DNA from: Taishania sp036758285
GTDB lineage: Bacteria; Bacteroidota; Bacteroidia; Flavobacteriales_D; Crocinitomicaceae
Length of the DNA stretch: 64,000 nt
Direction of reading: 5' to 3'
NCBI GenBank assembly: GCA_036758285.1
Contig: DAIOWV010000007.1
Span: forward strand, 7,535-71,534
The position numbers and the translations under genes are program-made. The notes below the pieces were generated by a model. It was given only the letters and a program-made list of their open reading frames with translations. It was not told the DNA's origin and did no database searches. Positions 45,614-54,596 of this stretch are shown here, in pieces (position 1 is the first letter of the stretch; every line of letters begins with the position of its first letter).

Positions 45614-46012
45614 ATGAAAAAGTATAGTTTATTTTTACTGTTTATATTGACTTGTATCACCTTAACATACGGTCAAGGATCTGTTGAAATCGTTAAAGAT
45701 CCTCGTATTGATGAACTTATCAAAAAACAAGGAGAAGTAATACCACCAGCTACTGCTGTTCAAATGAATGGTTATCGCGTTCAATTATTTTTTGATTCTG
45801 AAAAGGCTAAAGTTGATCAGGCAAGAGTGCAATTTGCAAAGTCTTTTCCTAAAATTGAGACTTATGTTACATATAGTGCACCAAACTATTTCTTAAAAGT
45901 TGGTGATTTTAGAAATTCACTTGATGCAGATCGTTTAAAATCAGAGGTAGGTTCAACTTATCCAACAAGTTTTATTGTTCAAGAAAAAATCAATCTTCCT
46001 AGAATTGATTAA
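45614..46012 (+). CDS. exported SPOR-domain protein
   Basis: 132 residues: signal peptide (MKKYSLFLLFILTCITLTYG) and, from ~55 to the end, a SPOR-type domain ('YRVQLFFDSEKAKVDQARVQFAKSF', 'YFLKVGDFRNSLDADRLKSEV'; positions ~60-120). SPOR domains bind glycan strands of peptidoglycan that lack peptide stems, as found at division sites. The ATG at 45614 is taken over a TTG five codons upstream. Single gene between two terminators; a role in the periplasm near the wall is likely. Confidence 0.8.
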   Translation: MKKYSLFLLFILTCITLTYGQGSVEIVKDPRIDELIKKQGEVIPPATAVQMNGYRVQLFFDSEKAKVDQARVQFAKSFPKIETYVTYSAPNYFLKVGDFRNSLDADRLKSEVGSTYPTSFIVQEKINLPRID

Positions 46013-46032
46013 ACAACTCTAAGTTTGATTTA

Positions 46033-46069
46033 TTAACCTGAGTTCGATTAAAATTGCACTCAGGTTAAA
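46033..46069. terminator. hairpin shared by convergent SPOR and flavoprotein genes
   Basis: Perfect 11-bp arms TTAACCTGAGT (46033-46043) and ACTCAGGTTAA (46058-46068). It overlaps the stop of the leftward gene. U tracts are weak. Confidence 0.6.
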
Positions 46070-47235
46070 TAATTATCATTTATGATTTTGTTTGCAATTT
46101 TATTACCAATTGCAAAACAGGCCTGTAATAGATAACCACCTGTTGGAGCGTCCCAGTCCAACATTTCTCCTGCACAAAAATGATTAGGATTTTTTTTCAT
46201 TTCAAATGAATCGGTGATTTCTTGCATTGATATTCCTCCAACGGTCGAAATTGCTTCGTCAATAGGTTGAAGTGCTTCAATAGGTAATTCCAAATTCTGA
46301 ATACTACTTAAAAACTTACTATTATCTAAAAATTCTGCTTTTGAAAGTTGATTTTTCAATAATTCTATTGCGGATTTTGATAGTTTAATCTCTTTCAAAA
46401 AATCAGTTTTTGACCCTTTAAAAAAGGAAAACTTTTCATCTAATTTTTCTTTGGAAAAACTGGGTTTCAAATTTAAATAAAGACAACTTGCCCCTTGTCT
46501 AACTTTGTGACTTAATGCATATACTGGAGCACCTTCAAGTCCGTAGCTTGTTAATTCTATTTCTCCAAATAGCTTTGTGTCATCGATACATATTTCAGTG
46601 TTTTTTAAGACACCACCACCAAGTCCACCTTTCCATTCTGTTATAGAAATACCTGCATTACTTGATTGAAAAGGAATAACATCAATATTCTTTTTTTGAA
46701 AAAGCTCTATCCAATTACCAGTAGAACCAGTTTTTTTCCACGATGCTCCACCAAGAGCGAAAACTAAATAATTATAGTCGTATTGTACCGCTTGTTCATT
46801 TTCAGTTAAAAAACTCACGTTTTCACCATCAAAATTAGATAATAAATGTTCCGTGAAAATTTCTACTTTTTTACTTTTAAGAGCTCCTAACCAAGTATTT
46901 AATACAGTTATAGGTTTTGTTCCCTTTTTAGGAAAAATCTTTCCACTTGAACCCACAAAAGTTTCTATTCCTATCTCTGATAACCATTCGATCGTTTGTT
47001 CATTCGAAAAATCACTAACTGCGTCTTTGATGAAAGAATGATTATATTTTTCTAAAAAAGTTGATTGATTTTCAGCATTTGACAAATTGAATCCACCATG
47101 GCCAGCAACTAAAAACTTTCTAGCCAATGCTTTATTAGAATCAAATAATTGTATTTGAAAATTATTAGTTTTTGAAAGCATATATGCTGTCATCAAACCT
47201 GCCGGTCCACCGCCAACAATAACAACTTTTTTCAT
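46060..47235 (-). CDS. BaiN/HI0933-type FAD-dependent oxidoreductase
   Basis: 391 residues with the N-terminal FAD motif 'VVIVGGGPAGLMTAY', the family signature 'ARKFLVAGHGGFNLSN' and a C-terminal 'GGISMQEI' plus 'FCAGEMLDWDAPTGGYLLQACFAIG' (positions ~355-380; key residues G-E, D, G-G-Y). It resembles the PP_4765-like branch of this flavoprotein family. The reaction is unknown for this branch. It is 3 bases downstream of the alpha/beta hydrolase gene, so the two are an operon. Confidence 0.87.
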   Translation of the reverse strand: MKKVVIVGGGPAGLMTAYMLSKTNNFQIQLFDSNKALARKFLVAGHGGFNLSNAENQSTFLEKYNHSFIKDAVSDFSNEQTIEWLSEIGIETFVGSSGKIFPKKGTKPITVLNTWLGALKSKKVEIFTEHLLSNFDGENVSFLTENEQAVQYDYNYLVFALGGASWKKTGSTGNWIELFQKKNIDVIPFQSSNAGISITEWKGGLGGGVLKNTEICIDDTKLFGEIELTSYGLEGAPVYALSHKVRQGASCLYLNLKPSFSKEKLDEKFSFFKGSKTDFLKEIKLSKSAIELLKNQLSKAEFLDNSKFLSSIQNLELPIEALQPIDEAISTVGGISMQEITDSFEMKKNPNHFCAGEMLDWDAPTGGYLLQACFAIGNKIANKIINDNYLT

Positions 47236-47238
47236 ATT

Positions 47239-48006
47239 CTATCGAAGGCAAAAACCTAAAACAGCATCTACAAATTCATCCGGTTGTTCTGCATGTACCC
47301 AATGACCTGCGTTTTCAATTGTAATTAATTCACTATCAGGAAAGGCAGATTCTAAATCAGTAATATCATCATCAAGAATATAGTTTGACATTCCACCACG
47401 AATAAACAACGTATGTGTAAAACATTCGATTGTTGAATCCAAAGGTGCAAGAATGTTATCCATTTCTCGTTCTAAAACAGGAATATTCATCCTCCAAGCC
47501 ATCTTACCTTTTTCGATCCAATAAATATTCTTCAAAAGAAACTGTTTTACTCCATCTGAGTCAATATATTTAGATAAATGTGCTTCTGCTTCTGAACGGT
47601 TCTGAATCGCTGTTAAATCCAAAGAATTTAATCCTGCTAAAATTTGTTGGTGGTGAGGTGGGTATAATTTAATTCCCATATCCACAACAATTAGCTTTTC
47701 TAATAATTCTGGATACAACTGAGCAAATTTCATTGAAACCTTTCCTCCCATTGAATGTCCAAGAAGAATAGTATCTTCCAATTTAAGGTCGTCAAACAAT
47801 TCTTTTAGGTCAGCAGCCATTAATTCATAAGAAAATTCGTCAGACCAATCAGAATGCCCATGATTTCTCAAATCAACCATTATTACACGGAAATATTCAG
47901 ACAACCTTTTCCCATGAGTTTGCCAATTATCTGAAAATCCAAACAATCCATGTAAAATCACAAAGGGTTTTCCTTCTCCTATTTCTCTATAGTGCAGTTT
48001 CATCAA
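47239..48006 (-). CDS. alpha/beta-fold hydrolase
   Basis: 255 residues. Oxyanion-hole strand 'VILHGLFGFSDNW' , nucleophile elbow 'LLGHSMGGKVS' and late His in 'IENAGHWVHAEQP' give the Ser-Asp-His triad of a YbfF-like esterase. No signal peptide, so cytosolic. It lies between glmM (62 bases upstream) and the flavoprotein. Substrate is unknown; small acyl esters or thioesters are typical. Confidence 0.88.
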   Translation of the reverse strand: MMKLHYREIGEGKPFVILHGLFGFSDNWQTHGKRLSEYFRVIMVDLRNHGHSDWSDEFSYELMAADLKELFDDLKLEDTILLGHSMGGKVSMKFAQLYPELLEKLIVVDMGIKLYPPHHQQILAGLNSLDLTAIQNRSEAEAHLSKYIDSDGVKQFLLKNIYWIEKGKMAWRMNIPVLEREMDNILAPLDSTIECFTHTLFIRGGMSNYILDDDITDLESAFPDSELITIENAGHWVHAEQPDEFVDAVLGFCLR

Positions 48007-48068
48007 TATGAATTTGCCTCAAAGTTAAGGCTAATAAATTTTTAAATGAAATTTTAAGCAAGTCGGAA

Positions 48069-49451
48069 TTAAATCAATCCTTTAATTTCAGATATAATTT
48101 TTTCAGCTAATTGATTTGCTTTTACTTCGTTTTCACTTTCAGAATAAATTCGAATGATAGGCTCTGTATTACTTTTACGTAAATGAACCCATTCCTTTCC
48201 TATATAAATCTTAACACCATCTGTTGTATCAACTTCTTCATTCGCATATTTTTTAGCCATTGAAGTTAATATTGCATCAACATCTATTTCAGGAGTTAAT
48301 TCAATTTTATTTTTAGAAATCGTATATTTTGGGTAACTATCTCTTAATTCCGAAACAGTACTTTTTTTATGCGCAAGATGACTCAAAAACAAGGCAATTC
48401 CAACTAATGCATCTCTACCATAATGTAACTCAGGATAAATAACACCACCGTTTCATTCACCCCCGATAATTGCATTGGTATCCTTCATTGCTTTTACAAC
48501 ATTCACTTCACCAACTGCCGCAGCTGTATAAAGTTGCCCTCTATTTTCGGTCACATCTCTTAATGCACGAGTAGATGATAAATTTGAAACAGTTGCTCCA
48601 GGTGTATGTGTTAACACATAATCAGCAACAGCAACTAACGTATATTCTTCTCCAAACATACTTCCATCTTCGCAAACCATTGCTAATCTATCTACATCTG
48701 GATCTACAGTGATTCCCAAATCAGCACCAACTTCTTTAATCTTATCTGCAAGATCAGTTAAATGTTCAGGTAAAGGTTCTGGATTATGAGGGAAGTTTCC
48801 TGTAGGTTCACAGTATAATTTCGTTACATTCTTCACTCCTAATGCTTCTAACAAAGCTGGAACAAAAATTCCTCCAGTGGAATTTACAGCATCAACAACA
48901 ATTGAGAAGTTTGCATCTTGAATAGCTTTTTGGTCAACCAAAGGTAAATTAAGAACTAAATCGATGTGTTTTTGAAGATAAGTATCATCAGTAGAGACTT
49001 GTCCTAAACTATCTACTTCAACAAAAGAAAAGGCATCATTTTCTGCAATTTCAAGCACTCGTTGACCCTCATCACCAGAAATAAATTCACCTTTATTATT
49101 TAATAATTTTAGAGCATTCCATTGTTTAGGATTATGACTTGCAGTCAAAATAATCCCTCCATGTGCATTTTCGATAGGCACAGCGACTTCAACTGTTGGA
49201 GTTGTTGACAATCCTAAATTTACAACATCAATACCTAATCCAACTAAAGTCGAAATTACTAAATCAGAAATCATTTGCCCTGAAATTCGAGCATCTCGAC
49301 CGATAACAACTTTTAATTTTCCAGTGTGATTCTCTTTCAACCAAGTTCCATAGGCAGCAGCAAAACGAACGGCATCAATCGGAGTTAATGCTTCTCCTAC
49401 ATTTCCGCCTATTGTACCTCTAATACCTGAAATGGATTTGATAAGTGTCAT
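48069..49451 (-). pseudogene. glmM: phosphoglucosamine mutase interrupted by an in-frame TGA
   Basis: The whole gene spans 461 codons and would give a full-length enzyme that turns glucosamine-6-phosphate into glucosamine-1-phosphate for peptidoglycan and lipopolysaccharide. The phosphoserine loop 'TASHNP' (Ser105), metal loop 'DPDVDRL' and C-terminal 'SNTEP' are intact. At 48453-48455 the codon after 'AIIGGE' is TGA where a Gly codon (GGA) is expected; the frame then continues 'NGGVIYPELHYGRDALVGIALFLSH' (key residues N-G-G, P-E, G-R-D). One substitution explains it. It follows ribH by 6 bases. TGA is an ordinary stop elsewhere in the window, so recoding is not supported. Sequencing error or recent mutation is likely. 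Confidence 0.88.
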
Positions 49452-49457
49452 AGTTTA

Positions 49458-49952
49458 TTATTTTCTAAATGAACGGTATAAATCAATCATTTTCATGCAT
49501 GCAATTGCACAATCTATTCCTTTATTACCATAAATCCCTCCAGATCGATCAATTGACTGCTGCATTGTATTGTCAGTCAAGACACAATAACTAACAGGTT
49601 TATTGTATTTCAACATTACATCTTTGATTCCAGATGTAGCACCTTCACAAACGAAGTCAAAATGACGAGTTTCTCCTTGAATAACTACACCAATAGCAAC
49701 AACGCCATCAACGTTTGTCATTTCACAGAAAAATTGCGATCCCAAAGGTAATTCGAAAGTTCCAGGAACAAATCGAACGACAATATTTTCCAATAAAACA
49801 CCATTATCCAACAATGCTTGTTTTGCTCCTTCAAGCAAATTAAGTGTTATTGATTCATTCCATTCAGAAACAACAATGCCGATTTTATAATCGGCACCAT
49901 TTGGAACAAAGTCCTTATTGTATTCTGACAAATTGCGATTAGCTGTTGCCAT
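49458..49952 (-). CDS. ribH: 6,7-dimethyl-8-ribityllumazine synthase
   Basis: 164 residues, the usual size. Motifs: 'IGIVVSEWNESIT', 'FVPGTFELPLGSQ', 'GVVIQGETRHFDFVCEG' and 'YCVLTDNTMQQSIDRSGG' (key residues H, W, R). It condenses the ribityl-uracil and butanone-phosphate precursors in the penultimate step of riboflavin synthesis and forms a shell-like oligomer in the cytosol. Flanked by TPR and glmM at 6 bases on each side, so cotranscribed. No other rib gene is here. Confidence 0.95.
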   Translation of the reverse strand: MATANRNLSEYNKDFVPNGADYKIGIVVSEWNESITLNLLEGAKQALLDNGVLLENIVVRFVPGTFELPLGSQFFCEMTNVDGVVAIGVVIQGETRHFDFVCEGATSGIKDVMLKYNKPVSYCVLTDNTMQQSIDRSGGIYGNKGIDCAIACMKMIDLYRSFRK

Positions 49953-49958
49953 AATAGT

Positions 49959-50588
49959 TTATTTTTTTACTCTTGCGATGTATTTATCAATTGTTTTTGT
50001 ACTTGCAAAAGTTGTATAATCATTTTGAATTTCTTCATACAACTTCAATGCTGCATCATAATCCTGTAATTCTTCAGCACATAATCCAGCTTTAAAAAGA
50101 TACATTGGAGTAGTCCAATCATTCAAGTTTTTGTAAGCTGCATCTTTATACATTGCGGCTGCCTCTTTGTACTTTTTCAACTCACTGTAACAATCTCCTT
50201 GAAGACCAAGAGTTAAAGATGAAACATAAGTATCTTTAACCTTAACTTTTTCAAGTACTTCAATCGCTTTTTTGAATTCCCCCTTTTCCATGTATTGACG
50301 ACCTAGTAAGAACTGAGCATTTTCACCACCTTTCAAACCGTCATACTTTTTAATTTGAGTATTCAACTCTTGTATAGCCAAATCTGTTGAGTCTTGCTGA
50401 ATTAAATTCATAGCATACCAATAAGAATCTTCCGATTTCTTTCCTTTTGGACCAGATACAAACTGATTATAAAGTAAGTATCCAACAACACCAACAATAA
50501 TTCCACCAACAGCAAATGTGATGGTTCTTAATGTTTTATTAGACTTAAATTGTCTTTTTATTTCTTCTGAACTTAAATTTTCTAACAT
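49959..50588 (-). CDS. single-pass membrane TPR protein
   Basis: 209 residues: cytoplasmic head, one membrane helix at ~25-45 ('TITFAVGGIIVGVVGYLLYNQF') and a periplasmic set of TPR repeats ('AQFLLGRQYMEKGEFKKAIEVLE', 'GDCYSELKKYKEAAAMYKDAA'; positions ~95-165). The layout resembles YfgM/YfgC-type partners of secretion or envelope quality control. It is the first gene of the TPR-ribH-glmM unit. Partner unknown. Confidence 0.82.
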   Translation of the reverse strand: MLENLSSEEIKRQFKSNKTLRTITFAVGGIIVGVVGYLLYNQFVSGPKGKKSEDSYWYAMNLIQQDSTDLAIQELNTQIKKYDGLKGGENAQFLLGRQYMEKGEFKKAIEVLEKVKVKDTYVSSLTLGLQGDCYSELKKYKEAAAMYKDAAYKNLNDWTTPMYLFKAGLCAEELQDYDAALKLYEEIQNDYTTFASTKTIDKYIARVKK

Positions 50589-50699
50589 TAATCGTCAATT
50601 TTCGAATTGCAAAAATAGTTTTTTTTTTCATTTAAGAGTAATTCTTTCATTTTTATCGCATATAATTACAATAAATCAATGAAGTAACTACCTTATAAA

Positions 50700-52022
50700 T
50701 TAAGAAACTGGAATTAATTCATTGATTTTTTTCACTAATTCAATTCTTTTTGCCCAAATTTTATCAATATCCATTGCTTTCATTTTACCTTTAATTTGAA
50801 AAGAACGAAGATTCCGAATCCACATGTAAGCGGCTAATCCAAACAAACCAATACATCCATAATATACAAATCCCAACAAATAACTAGGGTAAATGAATTT
50901 ATAAAAAAGAAAAATGAATGGTATATTCAATAAACCCATTGATATTTTTGCAGTTAACAATTTAACTGAACTCCAAAAAACTCTTCGTCTAAATGTTTTT
51001 TCAACAAATCGTTTACATAAAACATACGGAATGGCACAATGAATAAAACCTAAAATTGCAAAAGGCCACATTGTAAGCATAAACAACAACTCTTTAAATC
51101 TTGAACCATTTCTTGTTTTTAACTCATAAACATATCTTTCATCTAGATGAAGTTTTTTTTGAAGTCCAAAATAAGATTCTAGTTCCTTTTTCAAATTCAT
51201 CAATGGTTCGTTTTGTTCGTTTACGTTTTCATTAAACCATCTTGCCAATTTCTGAGAATATTTCCAACGTTTTTCAAGAGAAATAGAATGGTCTGAACAA
51301 GTAGCATTCATTCCTTTTCTAGTTATTTTCATAACATTCTCATGAAAAGGAGCCATCTCTGCATTTTCAACATGTGTTAGTTGTGCAATAAGTCTTAACT
51401 CAATTTCTTTTGTTAAATCATTTATTACTTTATTTGGGTTTTCTAAAAAATCATTTTTATAATCATTCAAACAAATTTTTTCAGAGGTAGAAATTAATAC
51501 ATCACTCCTCATTTCATTTGGATCAGAGTAATTACAACCTACAGCTGCGATATAAATCTTTTTTGACCAATTAATTTCCTCTAAAGTTGTAAAACCGATT
51601 CGAACTGCACCTTTTTTTATTGGTTTTAATCGTCTAATAAATACATCATCAGTAAAACCTTCTCCAAAAATTAATAGATTTCGCCCAAATGATAAAATGC
51701 GAGCACATTTTTTAAAAACTTCTTCATTTTTATTCTTTGTATCCTCACCATCATGTTCCCTATAAATCGGAAGCATATGAGAAGCCCATAAGATTGGTTT
51801 TGAAATAGGTGTAAAAACATCAGATCTAGTCATAAAAAAGACAAGTGGTCTTCTCAAACCAGCGGCAATAAATGGATCCATAAAAGAAGCTGCATGATTA
51901 CTTACGTAAATTGTACGCCCAAAAAATTCTTTTGGGGAATTAACCAACTTTTGACGTGGATAATAAATACGTGTAGTGTAAGGCAAAGTAATTTTCAGCA
52001 TGAGATAGAAAAATCGCATCAT
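50700..52022 (-). CDS. lysophospholipid acyltransferase family protein
   Basis: 440 residues. The PlsC-type core shows 'VSNHAASFMDPFIAAG' (His and Asp of the acyl-transfer motif, spaced as in Bacteroidota members), 'FMTRSDVF' and 'LLIFGEGFTDD' (glycerol-phosphate site); 'PIKKGAVRIGF' follows. The last ~150 residues contain three to four membrane segments and are longer than in plain PlsC. It likely acylates lysophospholipids or glycolipids in the inner membrane. It is 37 bases downstream of the M48 gene, and could be part of that operon. Confidence 0.85.
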   Translation of the reverse strand: MMRFFYLMLKITLPYTTRIYYPRQKLVNSPKEFFGRTIYVSNHAASFMDPFIAAGLRRPLVFFMTRSDVFTPISKPILWASHMLPIYREHDGEDTKNKNEEVFKKCARILSFGRNLLIFGEGFTDDVFIRRLKPIKKGAVRIGFTTLEEINWSKKIYIAAVGCNYSDPNEMRSDVLISTSEKICLNDYKNDFLENPNKVINDLTKEIELRLIAQLTHVENAEMAPFHENVMKITRKGMNATCSDHSISLEKRWKYSQKLARWFNENVNEQNEPLMNLKKELESYFGLQKKLHLDERYVYELKTRNGSRFKELLFMLTMWPFAILGFIHCAIPYVLCKRFVEKTFRRRVFWSSVKLLTAKISMGLLNIPFIFLFYKFIYPSYLLGFVYYGCIGLFGLAAYMWIRNLRSFQIKGKMKAMDIDKIWAKRIELVKKINELIPVS

Positions 52023-52059
52023 GACATCTAACTTTTTAAAAATTTTACTTAAAATTTAA

Positions 52060-52992
52060 TCACAGTTGTTCTAAAACCTTGATTCTTTTTTCAATTGGTG
52101 GATGTGTAGCAAAAATATTCGAAATTGAAGAAAAGAAACTATTTGATTTTTCTTCTCCATTATCAATAAACAATTCTTTTACTTCATTATTTGTGGTATC
52201 CAATTTAGAATTACCAGAAACTTTTCGAAGGGCATTTGCCATCGCAGGAGCATTTCGAGTCATCTCAACAGCACCTGCATCAGCCATGTACTCACGACTT
52301 CTTGATAAAGCAAATTTAAAAATCATTGATAAAAAATATAGTACAATAGCAACAACCAGAATAATAATCAAAGCTGCCCCACCACTATCTTTATCATTTT
52401 TTCTACGATTATTACCTCCGTATAAAAAAGTCCTGAATACAACATCTACAATAACTCCAAAAATTCCAACAAAAACAATAGTTACAATCAACAATCTCAC
52501 ATCTTTATTTCGAATATGCATTAATTCGTGAGCAATAACTCCTTCTAGCTCGTCATCCGTCAAGGAATTAATCAAGCCTCTAGTCAATGTAACAGAAAAA
52601 GTACTATCATTAATCCCAGAAGCATAAGCATTGAGAGCATGCGATTCAATAATAAATAGTTTTGGCATTTTCATACCAACAGTCATGCACAAATTTTCGG
52701 TAAGATTATATACTCGCATGTTATCCTTTCTCTCTAATGGAACAGAATGAGTTGCCATTTGGATCATTTTGGAATGAAAGAAGAAAGCAATAACAAACCA
52801 TACACCAACTACAACACATACAATCGGCACAACAGATACAAACAAACTGTTTGAGAGTTCTATATCTTGATTAGAAATAAAATATATAGCAACATAAACC
52901 CCTACTAAAATTAATAGGGGAAATGCTAACAATAACAATATAGATTTTTGATTATTTTTCGCAATTTGAGAATGTAACCCAACGTACTTCAT
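52060..52992 (-). CDS. HtpX-like M48 membrane metalloprotease
   Basis: 310 residues with four hydrophobic segments: two near the N-terminus and two flanking the zinc site. The site is HExxH ('VIAHELMHI') with the third ligand in 'REYMADAGA'. M48 proteases of this type cut misfolded membrane proteins in the inner membrane. It is 9 bases downstream of lemA, a common pairing. Confidence 0.92.
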   Translation of the reverse strand: MKYVGLHSQIAKNNQKSILLLLAFPLLILVGVYVAIYFISNQDIELSNSLFVSVVPIVCVVVGVWFVIAFFFHSKMIQMATHSVPLERKDNMRVYNLTENLCMTVGMKMPKLFIIESHALNAYASGINDSTFSVTLTRGLINSLTDDELEGVIAHELMHIRNKDVRLLIVTIVFVGIFGVIVDVVFRTFLYGGNNRRKNDKDSGGAALIIILVVAIVLYFLSMIFKFALSRSREYMADAGAVEMTRNAPAMANALRKVSGNSKLDTTNNEVKELFIDNGEEKSNSFFSSISNIFATHPPIEKRIKVLEQL

Positions 52993-53001
52993 TCTAAAAC
53001 A

Positions 53002-53565
53002 TTAAAATTTAATTTCCGGCGCTTTATCTAGTTGTTGACGTTGTTCATGTCCTAAATCAAAGAAAGGTTGAACAGTCATTTTCTTAAATCCTGCAACGAT
53101 ATTTGAAGGGATTGATTCAATAGCAGTATTTAATTCTTTTGTAGCAGAATTAAAAAATCTTCTAACTGCAGCTAATTTATTTTCGATATCTGAAACTTCC
53201 GTTTGCAATTGCAAGAAATTTGAACTTGCTTTTAAATCCGGATAAGCTTCAACTGAAATATTAAAAGCTCCCATAGCTGATCCTAATTCTTTCTCTGCCT
53301 CGATTTTAGAATTAACATCTGTTGCATTCATCGCTTTTGAACGTGCCTCTGTAATTCTAGTCAATACACCACTTTCGTGATCCATATAACCTTTTACTGC
53401 TCCAATTAATTGAGGAATTAAGTCATGTCGTTGTTTTAACTGAACATCAATATCAGCAAAAGCATTTTCTCTATTATTCTTAAGAGCTACTAATTTATTA
53501 TTTGTTGAGATATACCAAATAACTAATATTACAATAACACCAATAGTAATTAAAAGTCCTGTCAT
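53002..53565 (-). CDS. lemA: LemA family protein
   Basis: 187 residues: an N-terminal membrane helix ('LLITIGVIVILVIWYI') and a long helical domain with 'ENAFADIDVQLKQRHDLIPQL' and 'FNSATKELNTAIESIPSNIVAGF' (positions ~40-60 and ~140-165), ending 'APEIKF'. LemA proteins often accompany an M48 protease and may help its membrane role; their function is poorly known. It starts the lemA-htpX-like run. Confidence 0.93.
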   Translation of the reverse strand: MTGLLITIGVIVILVIWYISTNNKLVALKNNRENAFADIDVQLKQRHDLIPQLIGAVKGYMDHESGVLTRITEARSKAMNATDVNSKIEAEKELGSAMGAFNISVEAYPDLKASSNFLQLQTEVSDIENKLAAVRRFFNSATKELNTAIESIPSNIVAGFKKMTVQPFFDLGHEQRQQLDKAPEIKF

Positions 53566-53631
53566 TTTGTTTAATTTAATAATTTAGAAGTAAAAATAGT
53601 GTTTTATATTAAATTCTTATTGATTCGACAT

Positions 53632-53653
53632 AAAAAAAGCCCTCAAAGGGCTT
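53632..53653 (-). terminator. terminator after greA-HIT
   Basis: Read on the minus strand: stem AAGCCCT / AGGGCTT with loop and a run of seven T, 5 bases beyond the HIT stop. Confidence 0.85.
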
Positions 53654-53657
53654 AAAA

Positions 53658-54047
53658 TCATGAACGAATAATTGCATTTGCAATCTCTTCTAATTCGCTT
53701 TTATCGAGGTTTAACTTTGGATTAGAAAAACTCATATCACTTATTTCATTGATTGGAATTAAATGAATATGTGCATGAGGTACTTCAAGTCCAACAACTG
53801 ACATCCCAACTTTTTTACAAGGAAAAGCTGTTTTAATTTTTGATGACACCATTTTTGAAAAAACAATCATTTCTGAAAGTAATTCATCATCGATATCAAA
53901 GAAATAATCAACTTCAATTTTAGGTATAACCAAAACATGACCTTTCTTTAAAGGGAAAGCATCAAGAAATGCTAAAAATTTATCATTTTCAGCAACAATA
54001 TGAGACGGAATTTCTTTATTGATTATTTTAGAAAAAATAGTACTCAT
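53658..54047 (-). CDS. HIT family nucleotide-binding protein
   Basis: 129 residues. N-terminal 'TIFSKIINKEIPSHIVAEND', 'KKGHVLVIPK' and the histidine triad 'HAHIHLIPI'. HIT proteins hydrolyse nucleoside phosphoramidates or dinucleotides. The start ATG overlaps the greA stop by one base (TAATG), so translation is coupled. Confidence 0.92.
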   Translation of the reverse strand: MSTIFSKIINKEIPSHIVAENDKFLAFLDAFPLKKGHVLVIPKIEVDYFFDIDDELLSEMIVFSKMVSSKIKTAFPCKKVGMSVVGLEVPHAHIHLIPINEISDMSFSNPKLNLDKSELEEIANAIIRS

Positions 54048-54520
54048 TATCTTTTAATATCAATTATTTCAAACTTAACAATTCCATTTGGAGTTTGCAC
54101 ATCAGCGATTTCACCTACAGACTTCCCTAATAAACCTTTACCAATAGGTGATTCTATTGATATTTTTTTTGCTTTTAAATCAGCTTCATTTTCCGCAACT
54201 AAAGTATATACCATTTGCATCCCATTGGCAACATTTTTAATCGTTACAATAGACAAAATATAAACTTTAGATGTATCAATATTTGAATCATCAATTAATC
54301 TAGCATTACTTACTATCTCCTCTAATTTTGCAATCTTCATCTCTAGTATACCTTGAGCTTCTTTAGCAGCATCATATTCGGCATTTTCTGAAAGATCTCC
54401 TTTATCTCTTGCTTCAGCAATTTGATTTGAAATAGAAGGACGCTGAACTGTTTTCATTTCATGCAATTCTTCCTTCAATTTTTGCAACCCTTCCTCTGTG
54501 TAATAATTAATTTGTGACAT
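54047..54520 (-). CDS. greA: transcription elongation factor GreA
   Basis: 157 residues, the normal length. The N-terminal coiled-coil (~1-75, 'YYTEEGLQKLKEELHEMK', 'DLSENAEYDAAKEAQ' with the acidic tip) and C-terminal FKBP-like domain ('IESPIGKGLLGKSVGEIADV') are both present. GreA enters the RNA-polymerase channel and triggers cleavage of backtracked RNA. The ATG at 54520 (MSQINYYTEEG) is the family start; a longer frame would run into a terminator hairpin. Confidence 0.96.
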   Translation of the reverse strand: MSQINYYTEEGLQKLKEELHEMKTVQRPSISNQIAEARDKGDLSENAEYDAAKEAQGILEMKIAKLEEIVSNARLIDDSNIDTSKVYILSIVTIKNVANGMQMVYTLVAENEADLKAKKISIESPIGKGLLGKSVGEIADVQTPNGIVKFEIIDIKR

Positions 54521-54543
54521 AACTGAATTATTTAACATAAAAA

Positions 54544-54571
54544 CAAGAGAGTCCAAAATTGGACTCTCTTG
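54544..54571 (-). terminator. terminator after the PorV-like gene
   Basis: Inverted repeat CAAGAGAGTCC / GGACTCTCTTG with an AT loop; on the minus strand it is followed by five T. It lies between the PorV-like stop and the greA start. Confidence 0.82.
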
Positions 54572-54596
54572 CATATAACAAATATAATAAAATTTT

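Noticed and set aside
48069..49451. TGA in glmM read as glycine or selenocysteine by a changed genetic code
   Set aside because: TGA is the plain stop of several other genes here (porV2, HIT, the TerB-J gene), and the expected residue is glycine, with no selenocysteine element seen.
54521..54574. Longer N-terminus for GreA
   Set aside because: The extra codons are the terminator hairpin of the PorV-like gene; GreA proteins start at the 'YYTEEGLQKL' region.
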